Origin: Geomicrobium sediminis
GTDB lineage: Bacteria; Bacillota; Bacilli; Bacillales; Marinococcaceae
Assembly (NCBI RefSeq): GCF_016908595.1
Contig: NZ_JAFBEC010000008.1
Coordinates: forward strand, 204,803-268,802
DNA length: 64,000 nt
Direction of reading: 5' to 3'
In this document: positions 50,208-57,893 of the stretch, piece by piece
Layout of the letters: every line of letters starts with the position of its first letter
How positions within the stretch are numbered: the first letter of the stretch is position 1
Notes under the pieces: model-generated
Told to the model about the DNA's origin: nothing
What the model saw: the letters and a program-made list of their open reading frames with translations, nothing else
Database searches by the model: none
Program-made: the position numbers and the translations under genes

Positions 50208-50807
50208 CTAAAAGATTAAAGACAAAGCTGCAAGACCTGCTAAAGGAAGCGCGATTCTACGAAAGCGTCCTCCCCCATAAAAAGGCCCTGGACCGTATCC
50301 ATATCCAAAACCTGGTCCGAAGCCACCAAAAATTCTCGCATCTTGTTGATGGGATCCTTCTGGAGTGAAACGCATATTTTCATAAGCATGTGCCGGATAA
50401 TGCTCATTCATCCAATTTTGCATCGACTCATTGCTTTGAGATTGGTGACCTTGATTCATGTGATGGTTGTGCTCATCATGTTCCATGTACCCATGATTGT
50501 GTCCTTGATGATGATGGCCTTGACCTCCATGATGGTGGTGACCTCCGTGGTGGTGGCCTCCGTGATGATGGCCTTGACCCCCATGATGGTGGTGGCCTCC
50601 GTGGTGATGACCTTGACCTCCATGTTGAATATACGCAGCGGCTACTTCCTCTCCATCCGCTACATTTTCAGGGACTAATAAATAGACGTGTTCATCATCG
50701 ACACTCTCTAAAAACCCTTGGAAGGTCTTTTCATCAAACATCTGAACGTGCACGTTCTGTCCAACGTGTTGCACACAATGATCGTATTTTTGTTTCATAG
50801 AATCCAT
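50208..50807 (-). CDS. Histidine/glycine-repeat protein with Sm-like N-terminus
   Basis: This 199-residue protein begins with VGQNVHVQMFDEKTFQGFLESVDDEHVYLLVP (about 16-48), whose pattern recalls an Sm-type barrel. A tandem array of HHHGG, HHHHGG and GGQGHHH units follows (about 62-110), then an Asn/Gln/Met-rich linker. A GFGPGFGYGYGPGPFYGGG segment precedes a short hydrophobic C-terminus. More than 30 His residues suggest metal or proton binding; a spore-surface role is possible but only inferred. AAGGAGGT lies upstream of the ATG. I do not know a named family. Confidence 0.72.
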   Translation of the reverse strand: MDSMKQKYDHCVQHVGQNVHVQMFDEKTFQGFLESVDDEHVYLLVPENVADGEEVAAAYIQHGGQGHHHGGHHHHGGQGHHHGGHHHGGHHHHGGQGHHHQGHNHGYMEHDEHNHHMNQGHQSQSNESMQNWMNEHYPAHAYENMRFTPEGSHQQDARIFGGFGPGFGYGYGPGPFYGGGRFRRIALPLAGLAALSLIF

Positions 50808-50870
50808 TATAATCGCCTACCTCCTTCTACCCACTACGCTATTCACAAATGAAAGATTGGTGAGTAAAAA

Positions 50871-50925
50871 ACAAAAATCCTCGCCTTCAAACACCACACT
50901 CTGCTCTGGTGTTGAAGACAAGGAC
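50871..50925 (-). terminator. Terminator after yidC2
   Basis: A long imperfect stem (CCTTGTCTTCAACACC with GGTGTTTGAAGGCGAGG) is followed on the minus strand by TTTTTGTTTTTT. Confidence 0.75.
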
Positions 50926-50932
50926 TTCTCAT

Positions 50933-51709
50933 CTATTGTTCAGTAGCGACATCACTACTTGCCTCATTACGCTTATCACGCATTTGAATGACATACGTTT
51001 GGATGATCATAAACAAACTTCCTGTTGCCCAGTAAAGAGATAGTGCAGACGGTAAAGCGATCCCGATAAACACGATCATGACCGGCATAATATATTGCAT
51101 AATCTTCATTTGAGCAGCCATCTCTTGCGGCAGTTGTCTCGTGCTCAGTTGCATTTGCAAATACATGAGTACCCCGGCTAGTGCAGGCATAATGTAATAC
51201 GGATCTGGTGCTCCTAAATCCATCCATAGAAAACTGTGTGTTGCAATTTCTTCCGTTCGAATGATAGCGAAGTAAAACGCCATTAAAATCGGCATTTGAA
51301 TGAGGATCGGAAGACACCCCATTAACGGGTTAATGCCACTTTTTTGATAGAGCTGAATCATTTCTTGCTGCATTTTCGCTTGATCTTCTTGCTTTTTTGG
51401 ATCGTACTTTTCACGAAGCTTATCCAACTCAGGTCTTAGTTTTTGCATAGCCTTACTGCTTTTTTGTTGTTTCAAGAACAACGGCAAAATCGCCAACCTT
51501 ATGACGACCGTCATAAGCATAATTGCAAGTCCATAACTGCCGTTAAACAGCTCTGCAGCTTGGATGATTAACCACGAAAGCGGAAATACGAAAAAGTGAT
51601 CCCATATGCCTTCACTTTCAGAAGTAATTGGTGCTTGGTCCATTCCACAAGCGGTTAATACTATTAGAGCTATAACGAGTAACGTTATCATTTGTAATCG
51701 TCGTTTCAT
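50933..51709 (-). CDS. yidC2: YidC/Oxa1-family membrane protein insertase (YidC2/YqjG-like)
   Basis: This 258-residue lipoprotein insertase has a signal ending VLTAC and five core TM segments. The conserved hydrophilic-groove arginine is in VVIRLAILPLFL. The cytoplasmic hairpin KAMQKLRPELDKLREKYDPKKQED and the signature PLMGCLPILIQMPILMAFYFAI are present. It inserts membrane proteins with or without Sec. GGAGG precedes the ATG, but that site is predicted to be base-paired with the end of the upstream small gene, as in B. subtilis mifM-yidC2. I call it YidC2 because of that context. Confidence 0.92.
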   Translation of the reverse strand: MKRRLQMITLLVIALIVLTACGMDQAPITSESEGIWDHFFVFPLSWLIIQAAELFNGSYGLAIMLMTVVIRLAILPLFLKQQKSSKAMQKLRPELDKLREKYDPKKQEDQAKMQQEMIQLYQKSGINPLMGCLPILIQMPILMAFYFAIIRTEEIATHSFLWMDLGAPDPYYIMPALAGVLMYLQMQLSTRQLPQEMAAQMKIMQYIMPVMIVFIGIALPSALSLYWATGSLFMIIQTYVIQMRDKRNEASSDVATEQ

Positions 51710-51713
51710 TTCA

Positions 51714-51762
51714 TTTCCTCCTTCGTTTTTACAACACGTTAACGAGTATGAAGGAAAGAAAT
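51714..51762 (-). promoter_or_regulatory. RNA stem sequestering the yidC2 ribosome-binding site
   Basis: On the minus strand the 5' arm ATTTCTTTCCTTC (51762-51750) lies in the Ile-Ser-Phe-Leu-His codons of the upstream small gene. It pairs with GAAGGAGGAAAT (51724-51713), which contains the yidC2 Shine-Dalgarno sequence. I count 8 bp (two G-U), a bulged C, then 4 bp, around a 25-nt loop. A ribosome stalled over the acidic codons just upstream would open the stem. Confidence 0.65.
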
Positions 51763-52008
51763 TTCATCATCATCAGATGCATGATCCGCAAGGGACGGTA
51801 CTTTGCGCTTAATGATGCTAAATGTCCGTCTAGGGTTGAGACTATGAGCTTCTAAATCTTTACTTTGATAACACCGTTGGTGAACATGCCGTTCATCCCA
51901 TACGTATGCAAACTCGATAAATAATCGAATCTGCAAACCGAGTAGCGCAATTTGTGAAAGCAACAACATAAACGTAAACCACTCAGTATCTGATATCATT
52001 TCAATCAT
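51739..52008 (-). CDS. MifM-like nascent-chain sensor (regulatory leader peptide) of yidC2
   Basis: This 89-residue protein has an acidic N-terminus (MIEMISDTEW), one membrane segment (about 12-34, FMLLLSQIALLGLQIRLFIEF) and a hydrophilic middle. The C-terminus reads RTFSIIKRKVPSLADHASDDDEISFLHTR. As I recall it, B. subtilis MifM has the same plan: one TM, a basic arrest region, and an acidic stall run (DEED) near the end. Here the basic KRKV block and DDDE lie at matching distances. The last codons form one arm of a stem hiding the yidC2 ribosome site 30 bp downstream. AGGGGTGA precedes the ATG. Overall identity is low; arrest is inferred. Confidence 0.7.
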   Translation of the reverse strand: MIEMISDTEWFTFMLLLSQIALLGLQIRLFIEFAYVWDERHVHQRCYQSKDLEAHSLNPRRTFSIIKRKVPSLADHASDDDEISFLHTR

Positions 52009-52066
52009 AGTCTCACCCCTCTCTTGTCAGTTGCTATGCAATTATACCAAAGTCTTCTATGAAAAC

Positions 52067-53350
52067 CTAATTGTCCTTTTCTCGATTTGTTACAATTAAT
52101 GCACGTTTAATCATCTCGATTAAACGTCCTTGGGAATACAAAAGCACGCCTCCACGATAAACCCTCGTTGCAATGACCATTAAGATTGCAATCGATATGA
52201 AAAGAAGAACAAACGAAAGAATCATTTCAAATGAGGACGCTTCTCCCATTCCAACCCGCAAAAACATAATCATTGGCGTAAAAAATGGAATATACGACGT
52301 TACCGTAGTAATTGTTGCCGATGGGTTGCCTAAACTAAACATTGAAATGAGTAACGCTAGAATAACGAGCATATTCATTGGTCCTACTGCAAGACCTACA
52401 TCTTCAATTCGCGTCACTAACGAGCCGAGCATTGCAGCAAGTGTCGCATATAAAAAGTAACCAAGCACAAAGTAAACGAAGGCTAGTAAAAATAGCTCTA
52501 TAGAGAAGCTCGCTTCTTGAATCATGTCTTGTTCAGCTTGTCCGACATTACCACTAACTTGTGGAAGCGAACCATCCATCCCCATGCCAAAAGTAACAAG
52601 CGCCACGAGAAAGATTATGCTGTACTGGGTAAGACCGACAAGCCCAACCCCAAGAATCTTGCCAAACATTTGCTGTGCAGGTGACGTGCTCGTAATTAAC
52701 AGCTCCATGACTCGTGAGCTCTTCTCTGTCGCCACTTCTGAAGCAATCATATTGCCAAGGAATAACACCGTAAAATAAATGACGAACAATAAAATATAAA
52801 CGAAAAAGCGTGCCTGGTCGAGTTCCGCTTCGGAACGGGCGTTATCATCACTTGCTTCTAATGAGAAAGTGATCGGTTGAGCAATGTTCTCGATCACCTC
52901 TTCAGAAATCCCCGACTGCTCAATCCGTTTCTCTTCTGCAATTGACTGGATTTCCGATTCAAGAACTCTCGGCAAATACGATTGGTTGATTGACGGGGCT
53001 TCGTAATGAGCGACTGGATGATCCACTGTCCCTTCAATAAAAAGCATAGCATCATAACGATCATACACTTCTTCATCACTTACTCTAGACGAATCGTATT
53101 GCTCAAAATGAATGGTCTCGTCACGTTGATCAAAGACATGCTCTAATTCACCGAAGACCTCTTCTGTCTCATCAACAACAGCAACCGAATAGACGCTCGT
53201 TTCAGGATCATCATCAAAAAAGTCGAGGATGGCTTCGATATTCAAAATGATTGACATAAACAAAATCATAAAAAATGACGTGAAGAAAAACGTTTTAGAA
53301 ACGACTTTCGTATAGAACGTGTGCCAAAGTACGAGCCCTATATTACGCAT
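52067..53350 (-). CDS. yhaP: ABC transporter permease (YhaP/NatB-like)
   Basis: This 427-residue ABC-2 type permease has one N-terminal TM (near 15-38) and a large extracytoplasmic domain (about 40-200, acidic). Five or six C-terminal TM segments follow, including SEVATEKSSRVMELLITSTSPAQQMFGKILG, the NatB-type signature. The ATG at 53350 overlaps the end of yhaQ by eight bases, so the two are coupled. By analogy with NatAB it may export Na+ or a small toxic compound; the substrate is unproven. Confidence 0.87.
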   Translation of the reverse strand: MRNIGLVLWHTFYTKVVSKTFFFTSFFMILFMSIILNIEAILDFFDDDPETSVYSVAVVDETEEVFGELEHVFDQRDETIHFEQYDSSRVSDEEVYDRYDAMLFIEGTVDHPVAHYEAPSINQSYLPRVLESEIQSIAEEKRIEQSGISEEVIENIAQPITFSLEASDDNARSEAELDQARFFVYILLFVIYFTVLFLGNMIASEVATEKSSRVMELLITSTSPAQQMFGKILGVGLVGLTQYSIIFLVALVTFGMGMDGSLPQVSGNVGQAEQDMIQEASFSIELFLLAFVYFVLGYFLYATLAAMLGSLVTRIEDVGLAVGPMNMLVILALLISMFSLGNPSATITTVTSYIPFFTPMIMFLRVGMGEASSFEMILSFVLLFISIAILMVIATRVYRGGVLLYSQGRLIEMIKRALIVTNREKDN

Positions 53351-54248
53351 GTGCGGAACCTGCCTTATCAATAAAAATGTCATGAAGCGTAGGTTCTTCA
53401 ACCGCAAATAGTTGAACGTTTCCTTTGTTATGTAACGCTTCAAAGACGGCATTCACAATCGCTTCGGTTTGAACGACAACTCGAGTTTCATGAGCTTCTT
53501 CTTGTACATCGATCACACCGTTAAGCGTCAGTAAATAATCTAAAGAAAAATCGGCCTTAATGCGAATCGTCCGACTCCGATAAGCCGCTTTTATTTGTTG
53601 AAGAGAACCATATGCCACTTGTTGTCCATTATTCAAAATGCTCAAATTCTCACAAAGAGATTCCACGTGATCCATTCGATGACTTGAAAAAACAATCGTC
53701 GTCCCTTGGTCTCGCAAATCAAAGACTGCCTTTTTTAACACATTAATGTTAATCGGATCTAAACCGCTAAAAGGTTCATCCAAAATAAGTAGTTCTGGTT
53801 TATGCATAACACTCGCAATAAATTGGATCTTCTGCTGATTTCCTTTTGATAATTGTTCCATTCGTTTATTCTCATATTGCAATGCTTCAAATTGACGTAA
53901 CCACTTCGTGACTTCATCTTTGACTTCTCGCTTTGTCATGCCTTTAAGACGACCAAGATAAATCAGTTGTTGCATCACATTTAACTTTGGATAGAGCCCT
54001 CGCTCTTCAGGTAAATAACCAATCGTTCGACTCGTTAGTTTGACTGGCGTTACATTGCCCCACGTAATCGTCCCTTGATTTGCTTTTAACAGTCCGAGCA
54101 TTAAACGGAACGTCGTTGTCTTCCCAGCACCGTTCCTACCGAGCAAACCAAACATTTCACCGCGGTTCACTTCAAATGAAAGATTTTCTACGGCGACCTT
54201 TGAACCGTACTTTTTTGTAACACCTTTTATCATCAATGACATATCCAT
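53343..54248 (-). CDS. yhaQ: ABC transporter ATP-binding protein (YhaQ/NatA-like)
   Basis: This 301-residue ATPase has Walker A GRNGAGKTT (near 38), signature QLSKGNQQKIQFIASV, Walker B ELLILDEPFSGLDP and the H-loop SSHRMDH. A C-terminal extension ending LFAVEEPTLHDIFIDKAG is typical of NatA-type subunits. GAGGGTG precedes the ATG. It pairs with the overlapping permease gene. Confidence 0.9.
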   Translation of the reverse strand: MDMSLMIKGVTKKYGSKVAVENLSFEVNRGEMFGLLGRNGAGKTTTFRLMLGLLKANQGTITWGNVTPVKLTSRTIGYLPEERGLYPKLNVMQQLIYLGRLKGMTKREVKDEVTKWLRQFEALQYENKRMEQLSKGNQQKIQFIASVMHKPELLILDEPFSGLDPININVLKKAVFDLRDQGTTIVFSSHRMDHVESLCENLSILNNGQQVAYGSLQQIKAAYRSRTIRIKADFSLDYLLTLNGVIDVQEEAHETRVVVQTEAIVNAVFEALHNKGNVQLFAVEEPTLHDIFIDKAGSAHA

Positions 54249-54365
54249 GTCACCCTCTTTCTTCGTCGCCTTGTACTATAGCAACTTCATTACTTAAGAA
54301 CAAGCTCTACAAAACGTTTTGATTTATGGTATAATTCTAACAAATTAACTGGAGGTAGATGCAAC

Positions 54366-54545
54366 ATGAGCTACGCATTAACCGTTTTTGACAAAAAAGG
54401 CGAGCTACTTCTAAATGAGTCATTCACATTCCCAAATGACCAAGAAGCGATTGACCACGGGAAGAAACTCCTTGAAGAAAAGTCTTATTCTACGACAACC
54501 CATCGTCTCGTACGAGCGGGAAAGTTGTTACTTTTCTATCGCTAA
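54366..54545 (+). CDS. yhzD: YhzD-like small protein
   Basis: This 59-residue soluble protein begins SYALTVFDKKGELLLNESF and ends TTTHRLVRAGKLLLFYR. The pattern matches small YhzD-type proteins of Bacillus, known by sequence only. AACTGGAGGTAG gives a good ribosome site ahead of the ATG, and a strong terminator follows. It is divergent from yhaQ, a position consistent with yhzD. Confidence 0.75.
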   Translation: MSYALTVFDKKGELLLNESFTFPNDQEAIDHGKKLLEEKSYSTTTHRLVRAGKLLLFYR

Positions 54546-54555
54546 CAAACGAACG

Positions 54556-54596
54556 AAAGGCTTAACGAATAATTATATTCGTTAAGCCTTTTTTGC
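54556..54596. terminator. Bidirectional terminator between yhzD and yhaX
   Basis: A 16-bp stem AAAGGCTTAACGAATA/TATTCGTTAAGCCTTT with a 4-nt loop is followed by TTTT. Confidence 0.9.
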
Positions 54597-54599
54597 AGT

Positions 54600-55445
54600 T
54601 TAAAGGAGACTGACTTTCATCTGTTTTCTAAATACTTCTTTAATCATATAAGCGAGTCCGTTTTGATCTACAGAGCGAGTTAACCAATTGCTAGCGGATA
54701 CAACCGATGGTGGTGAGCCACCCATTGCAACTCCAATGCCAACAGAATTTAATAATTGTTCGTCCCCGACTTTACACCCTGTTGCGACAATCTCTTCTGG
54801 TCTTATTCCTAATTCGTGACCTAAGAATAGGAGAGATTCTGCTTTTGTTGCTTGTTTCGTACTAATGTAAATCGTCTGATCAAGTCGCAAATCTAAAATT
54901 CTCACATCAGGAATCCGTTCATGTAAATGTTTCACTGCAATCGCCTTTAATTCTTCCGTCTCAAAGTGAACGCGAAAGCGAATCGGCTCGATTCGATGTA
55001 AATCAATGTGTTCACTTAAATGATCAACGACCGATTGTGAGAATAGTGATTCGCTAAGGCTTACTGTCATTTTACCTAAGAAATTTTGTGGTTGCTGCTG
55101 ACGGTTTGTAAGTTCGAACTTTTCATGTTCAACAACGATTTGGCACGAAAAATGTTCCAATTCCATCGCAACATCTCTCGCCATTTCTACAGGGAACCTT
55201 GCTGCATGAAGAGGTTTATCTGCTTTTCCAGCAATTAACCCGCCACCATAGGAGATCAACTCATGATTAATCTTCAAATGCTTAGCAATTTTCTCTAGCT
55301 GCTGGTGTGAACGATTGGAACATAATGTCACATATACACCTTTGTCTTGGACGAATTCAATGGCTTCCTTCGTCGTTCTAGACATGCGCCCATTTTCTTT
55401 TAATATGCTTCCATCAACAGAAAGTGCTAACATCCGATAGTTCAT
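54600..55445 (-). CDS. yhaX: HAD-superfamily (Cof-type) protein YhaX with altered catalytic motif
   Basis: This 281-residue protein has the Cof-type HAD layout: motif I region MLALSVDGSILKENGRMS, motif II VTLCSNRSHQQ, a C2 cap domain, and a final block EEIVATGCKVGDEQLLNSVGIGVAMGG. The usual nucleophile of motif I (DxDGT) is replaced: the sequence is SVDGS. Motif IV also lacks the standard GDxxND. Sugar-phosphatase activity is therefore doubtful. Its place between yhzD and yheA identifies it as YhaX. The ATG at 55445 is preferred over a GTG at 55472. Confidence 0.82.
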   Translation of the reverse strand: MNYRMLALSVDGSILKENGRMSRTTKEAIEFVQDKGVYVTLCSNRSHQQLEKIAKHLKINHELISYGGGLIAGKADKPLHAARFPVEMARDVAMELEHFSCQIVVEHEKFELTNRQQQPQNFLGKMTVSLSESLFSQSVVDHLSEHIDLHRIEPIRFRVHFETEELKAIAVKHLHERIPDVRILDLRLDQTIYISTKQATKAESLLFLGHELGIRPEEIVATGCKVGDEQLLNSVGIGVAMGGSPPSVVSASNWLTRSVDQNGLAYMIKEVFRKQMKVSLL

Positions 55446-55583
55446 AACTTTTGTCCACTCCTTCTTATACACCGTCCTATTGCTAAAAAATATGTACGAA
55501 ACAAACAGAATAGAACATGTCTTAGTAGGAACTTAAAACGACCTTTATACATCTAACCTTTACTTCCACTATAGCTCGCCAAC

Positions 55584-55626
55584 AAAAAAACCGGGAAACG
55601 AGCGTGATCGCTTCGTTTCCCGGTTT
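55584..55626 (-). terminator. Terminator after yheA
   Basis: A 13-bp stem AACCGGGAAACGA/TCGTTTCCCGGTT is followed by TTTTTTT on the minus strand, immediately past the yheA stop. Confidence 0.88.
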
Positions 55627-55631
55627 GCATA

Positions 55632-55982
55632 TTACTGCTCTGGAGCTCCGTAAAGACGCTCAAGTGGTTGCGTAATCAGTTGGTTTACTTCACCGATCAC
55701 TTGGCTCATTTTTTGCTCTTGCTCCATTAATTTTGAAATCGTTTCATGTTGTTGAACCAATTCAAATTGTTTTTGAGCTTGCATAATTTCTTCTTCTGAA
55801 GGTTGTTCACCTTGCATTTGCTTTTCTTGAAGTGTTAATTGAATTTCACGGAAGTTCGTAAGCATGCGGCTTGCAACCTCATCACTTTCAACTTCTTTGT
55901 GTAGACGCTCAAGTTCCTTAAATTCATCACTTTCAGCAATTGCATTCGCAAGTTGTTGCGCTGTATCTTGTAAATTAGACAT
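55632..55982 (-). CDS. yheA: YlbF/YmcA-family protein YheA
   Basis: This 116-residue, wholly helical soluble protein contains SNLQDTAQQLANAIAESDEF, EVESDEVASRMLTNFREIQ and the long Gln/Glu-rich second helix of the Com_YlbF (DUF964) family. YlbF and YmcA act with YaaT on RNase Y; YheA itself is uncharacterised. AGGAGGA precedes the ATG at 55982. It lies next to yheB, as in B. subtilis. Confidence 0.9.
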   Translation of the reverse strand: MSNLQDTAQQLANAIAESDEFKELERLHKEVESDEVASRMLTNFREIQLTLQEKQMQGEQPSEEEIMQAQKQFELVQQHETISKLMEQEQKMSQVIGEVNQLITQPLERLYGAPEQ

Positions 55983-56069
55983 TTTGCATCCTCCTATCAT
56001 TTGCCACGTAACTGGCACACTCACACGAGGATAACATTGTTCAACTCAATTGACAAAGAAAAACTCACA

Positions 56070-57212
56070 TTAAATGAGCATAACGAGCACAATTCCTTGG
56101 ACGAGCCCAATAACCGCTCCAAGAACACCACCTAAATACTTAATCATCCGAAACTCTCTACGTGAAATATCAAGAACAATTGCTTCTAATCGTTCCACTG
56201 AAAAAGCGTTCACTTGTTCTGCGACGACCTCTTCTAAATTTAGGAACTCAAGCATTGAAGGCAGTTTTCGTTGAAGTACGGAGCTCGATTTCGACACACT
56301 TGCCGTAACAATTCGTTCAATCCATTGTAGATTAATAAAGGTATTCCATTCATTAACAGGGCGATGGATTAGCTTATCAATTGGCAAACGTTCTAACGTA
56401 TACGTAATCAACGTATTCTGAATGCCTTTAGTATCTTCATGATCTAACCAATCATGAAGGGGCTTGTTTGCCTGTTCCGTTAACTCTGACTGCATCTTCG
56501 TAGTCACCCACTGGCGTATATCACTAGACGTCATCGCACGAACGACTTCTGGGTAAAGCCTTTCAATAATACGGTCTGGTTTTACAAAAGAACCGAGCAT
56601 TTGTACAAACGAGCCTTGTCGCTCAAGAAACTGGCGTACAACTCGCAAAAACTGCGCTCTTCCTTCATCAGAATTCAAGTAACTTTCTAGTCGTTCGAAC
56701 GCCCATTCTGTAACGACTGGAACTTTCTCATGCGCTCCTTTCGTTACTTCCTCTGGCAACAATTCAGCGAGCGTTAGATGACGATTCTGTTCTAACCAGT
56801 CGTTCACCCGTTCATGAACAATCGTTTCTAACTTTGTATAGACCCACTCTTCTAGCTCTACAGAAGAATCATACTCTTGCACGAGTGCTGCAATTGAACG
56901 CTCTTCGGTTTGCAACCATTTGTGTATGCTATCTTTTGCCCAGTTTGACACTTCTTGTTGGAAGGCAGGGTTTGTAAATTTCTGCTCTAACCCATCTGCG
57001 GTTAAAAGATGATTCATTACAACTTTGCCTAAATGTTCAGCAATTTCTTTTTGGCGTTTTGGAATGAGACCTGGCGTTAACGGGACCTTTTTCTTTCCTA
57101 TGTACAATGTTTTGTATGGACGAAACAACATAGAAATCGCAATAATATTCGTAACGAGCCCGATGATCCCAGCGAGAGTCATGGAGAACAAAATAATTAT
57201 GACGCCATTCAT
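56070..57212 (-). CDS. yheB: DUF445 membrane protein YheB
   Basis: This 380-residue protein has an N-terminal TM segment (about 3-27) with NIIAISMLFRPYKTLYIGKKKVPLTPGLIPKRQ. A long amphipathic helical middle follows, and a C-terminal TM hairpin region (REFRMIKYLGGVLGAVIGLVQGIVLVMLI) ends the protein. This is the DUF445 arrangement of Bacillus YheB, function unknown. The ATG at 57212 is spaced eight bases from AGGAGA; a GTG two codons earlier is too close. Confidence 0.9.
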   Translation of the reverse strand: MNGVIIILFSMTLAGIIGLVTNIIAISMLFRPYKTLYIGKKKVPLTPGLIPKRQKEIAEHLGKVVMNHLLTADGLEQKFTNPAFQQEVSNWAKDSIHKWLQTEERSIAALVQEYDSSVELEEWVYTKLETIVHERVNDWLEQNRHLTLAELLPEEVTKGAHEKVPVVTEWAFERLESYLNSDEGRAQFLRVVRQFLERQGSFVQMLGSFVKPDRIIERLYPEVVRAMTSSDIRQWVTTKMQSELTEQANKPLHDWLDHEDTKGIQNTLITYTLERLPIDKLIHRPVNEWNTFINLQWIERIVTASVSKSSSVLQRKLPSMLEFLNLEEVVAEQVNAFSVERLEAIVLDISRREFRMIKYLGGVLGAVIGLVQGIVLVMLI

Positions 57213-57302
57213 TAGCACTGTCTCCTATCTAAAACATCTTCATTTCTATTCGCTAGTCATGATACCATAAAACATGTAGAAACGTGACATGAGGAGGATA
57301 CG

Positions 57303-57524
57303 ATGTTCCAACATTTTCAATACGAGACTGTAAAAAACAATTGGATCTCTAAAGAATGGAAATTTTCCTTTTTTTATAAAGGAGTTTTTTATGAGGGTAT
57401 GTATCATGGAGATGGGCAGATTAAATGGAAACGTACGCCCGATGTAGATCTTGAAAAGATTGAAGCGCACATTCACGACTTAATGCTTTACCACGAATTC
57501 GAAGAACATCAACCGCCACAATAA
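57303..57524 (+). CDS. yheE: YheE-like small protein (DUF5342 type)
   Basis: This 73-residue soluble protein begins FQHFQYETVKNNWISKEWKFSFFYKGVFYEGMYHGDGQIKW and ends in an acidic helix LEKIEAHIHDLMLYHEFEEH. It matches small YheE proteins by sequence and place. GAGGAGGA precedes the ATG. Function is unknown. Confidence 0.82.
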   Translation: MFQHFQYETVKNNWISKEWKFSFFYKGVFYEGMYHGDGQIKWKRTPDVDLEKIEAHIHDLMLYHEFEEHQPPQ

Positions 57525-57531
57525 CAAAATG

Positions 57532-57555
57532 AAAAGGCAGCGTACGCTGCCTTTT
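57532..57555. terminator. Bidirectional terminator between yheE and the SASP gene
   Basis: AAAAGGCAGCG/CGCTGCCTTTT with a 2-nt loop serves the convergent genes. Confidence 0.85.
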
Positions 57556-57592
57556 CTAGCCATCTTTATTTAATTAGATGTTCATTAGTGCG

Positions 57593-57796
57593 TTACTTTT
57601 GGTAACCACCCATTTGTTGCTCAGCCATTTGAACTAAGCGTTTTGTGATTTCCCCTCCAACTGAACCGTTAGAGCGTGCTGTTGAGTCTGGTCCTAGTTG
57701 GACACCGAACTCAGAAGCGATTTCGTATTTCATTTGGTCTAGAGCTTGTTGTACACCAGGTACTACAAGTTGGTTTGAGCTTCTGTTATCTGCCAT
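57593..57796 (-). CDS. sspB: Small acid-soluble spore protein, alpha/beta type
   Basis: This 67-residue DNA-binding spore protein contains [20 protein letters not shown], with the germination-protease cleavage site in the [10 protein letters not shown] segment, and [20 protein letters not shown]. It coats forespore DNA and protects it from UV, heat and chemicals. AGGGAGGTGA precedes the ATG at 57796. Its place beside yheE matches sspB of B. subtilis, but alpha/beta SASPs are so alike that the paralogue name is tentative. Confidence 0.93.
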   Translation of the reverse strand: MADNRSSNQLVVPGVQQALDQMKYEIASEFGVQLGPDSTARSNGSVGGEITKRLVQMAEQQMGGYQK

Positions 57797-57824
57797 GTGT
57801 TTCACCTCCCTCTCTGTGTACCTA

Positions 57825-57854
57825 TATTGTGGCTCGATTTGAAATCTCTATCCG
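57825..57854 (-). promoter_or_regulatory. Possible sigma-G promoter of the SASP gene
   Basis: On the minus strand CGGATA (57854-57849) and CACAATA (57831-57825), 17 bp apart, partly match the sigma-G elements (GNATA and CATNNTA). SASP genes are forespore-expressed, so the position is right, but each box has a mismatch. Confidence 0.4.
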
Positions 57855-57893
57855 TGTTTTTTAATTGTTAAGTTCATCCAATTACTTAAACGT

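Noticed and set aside
50390..50660. Histidine-codon repeat array as a possible CRISPR or satellite
   Set aside because: Units are short, in frame and of varying length, with no conserved spacer structure; they encode protein repeats.
50343..50800. Open frames opposite the histidine-rich repeat gene
   Set aside because: They are complements of the His/Gly codon repeats, with no ribosome sites.
52173..52778. Several open frames opposite yhaP
   Set aside because: They are antisense shadows of a conserved permease, lacking initiation signals.
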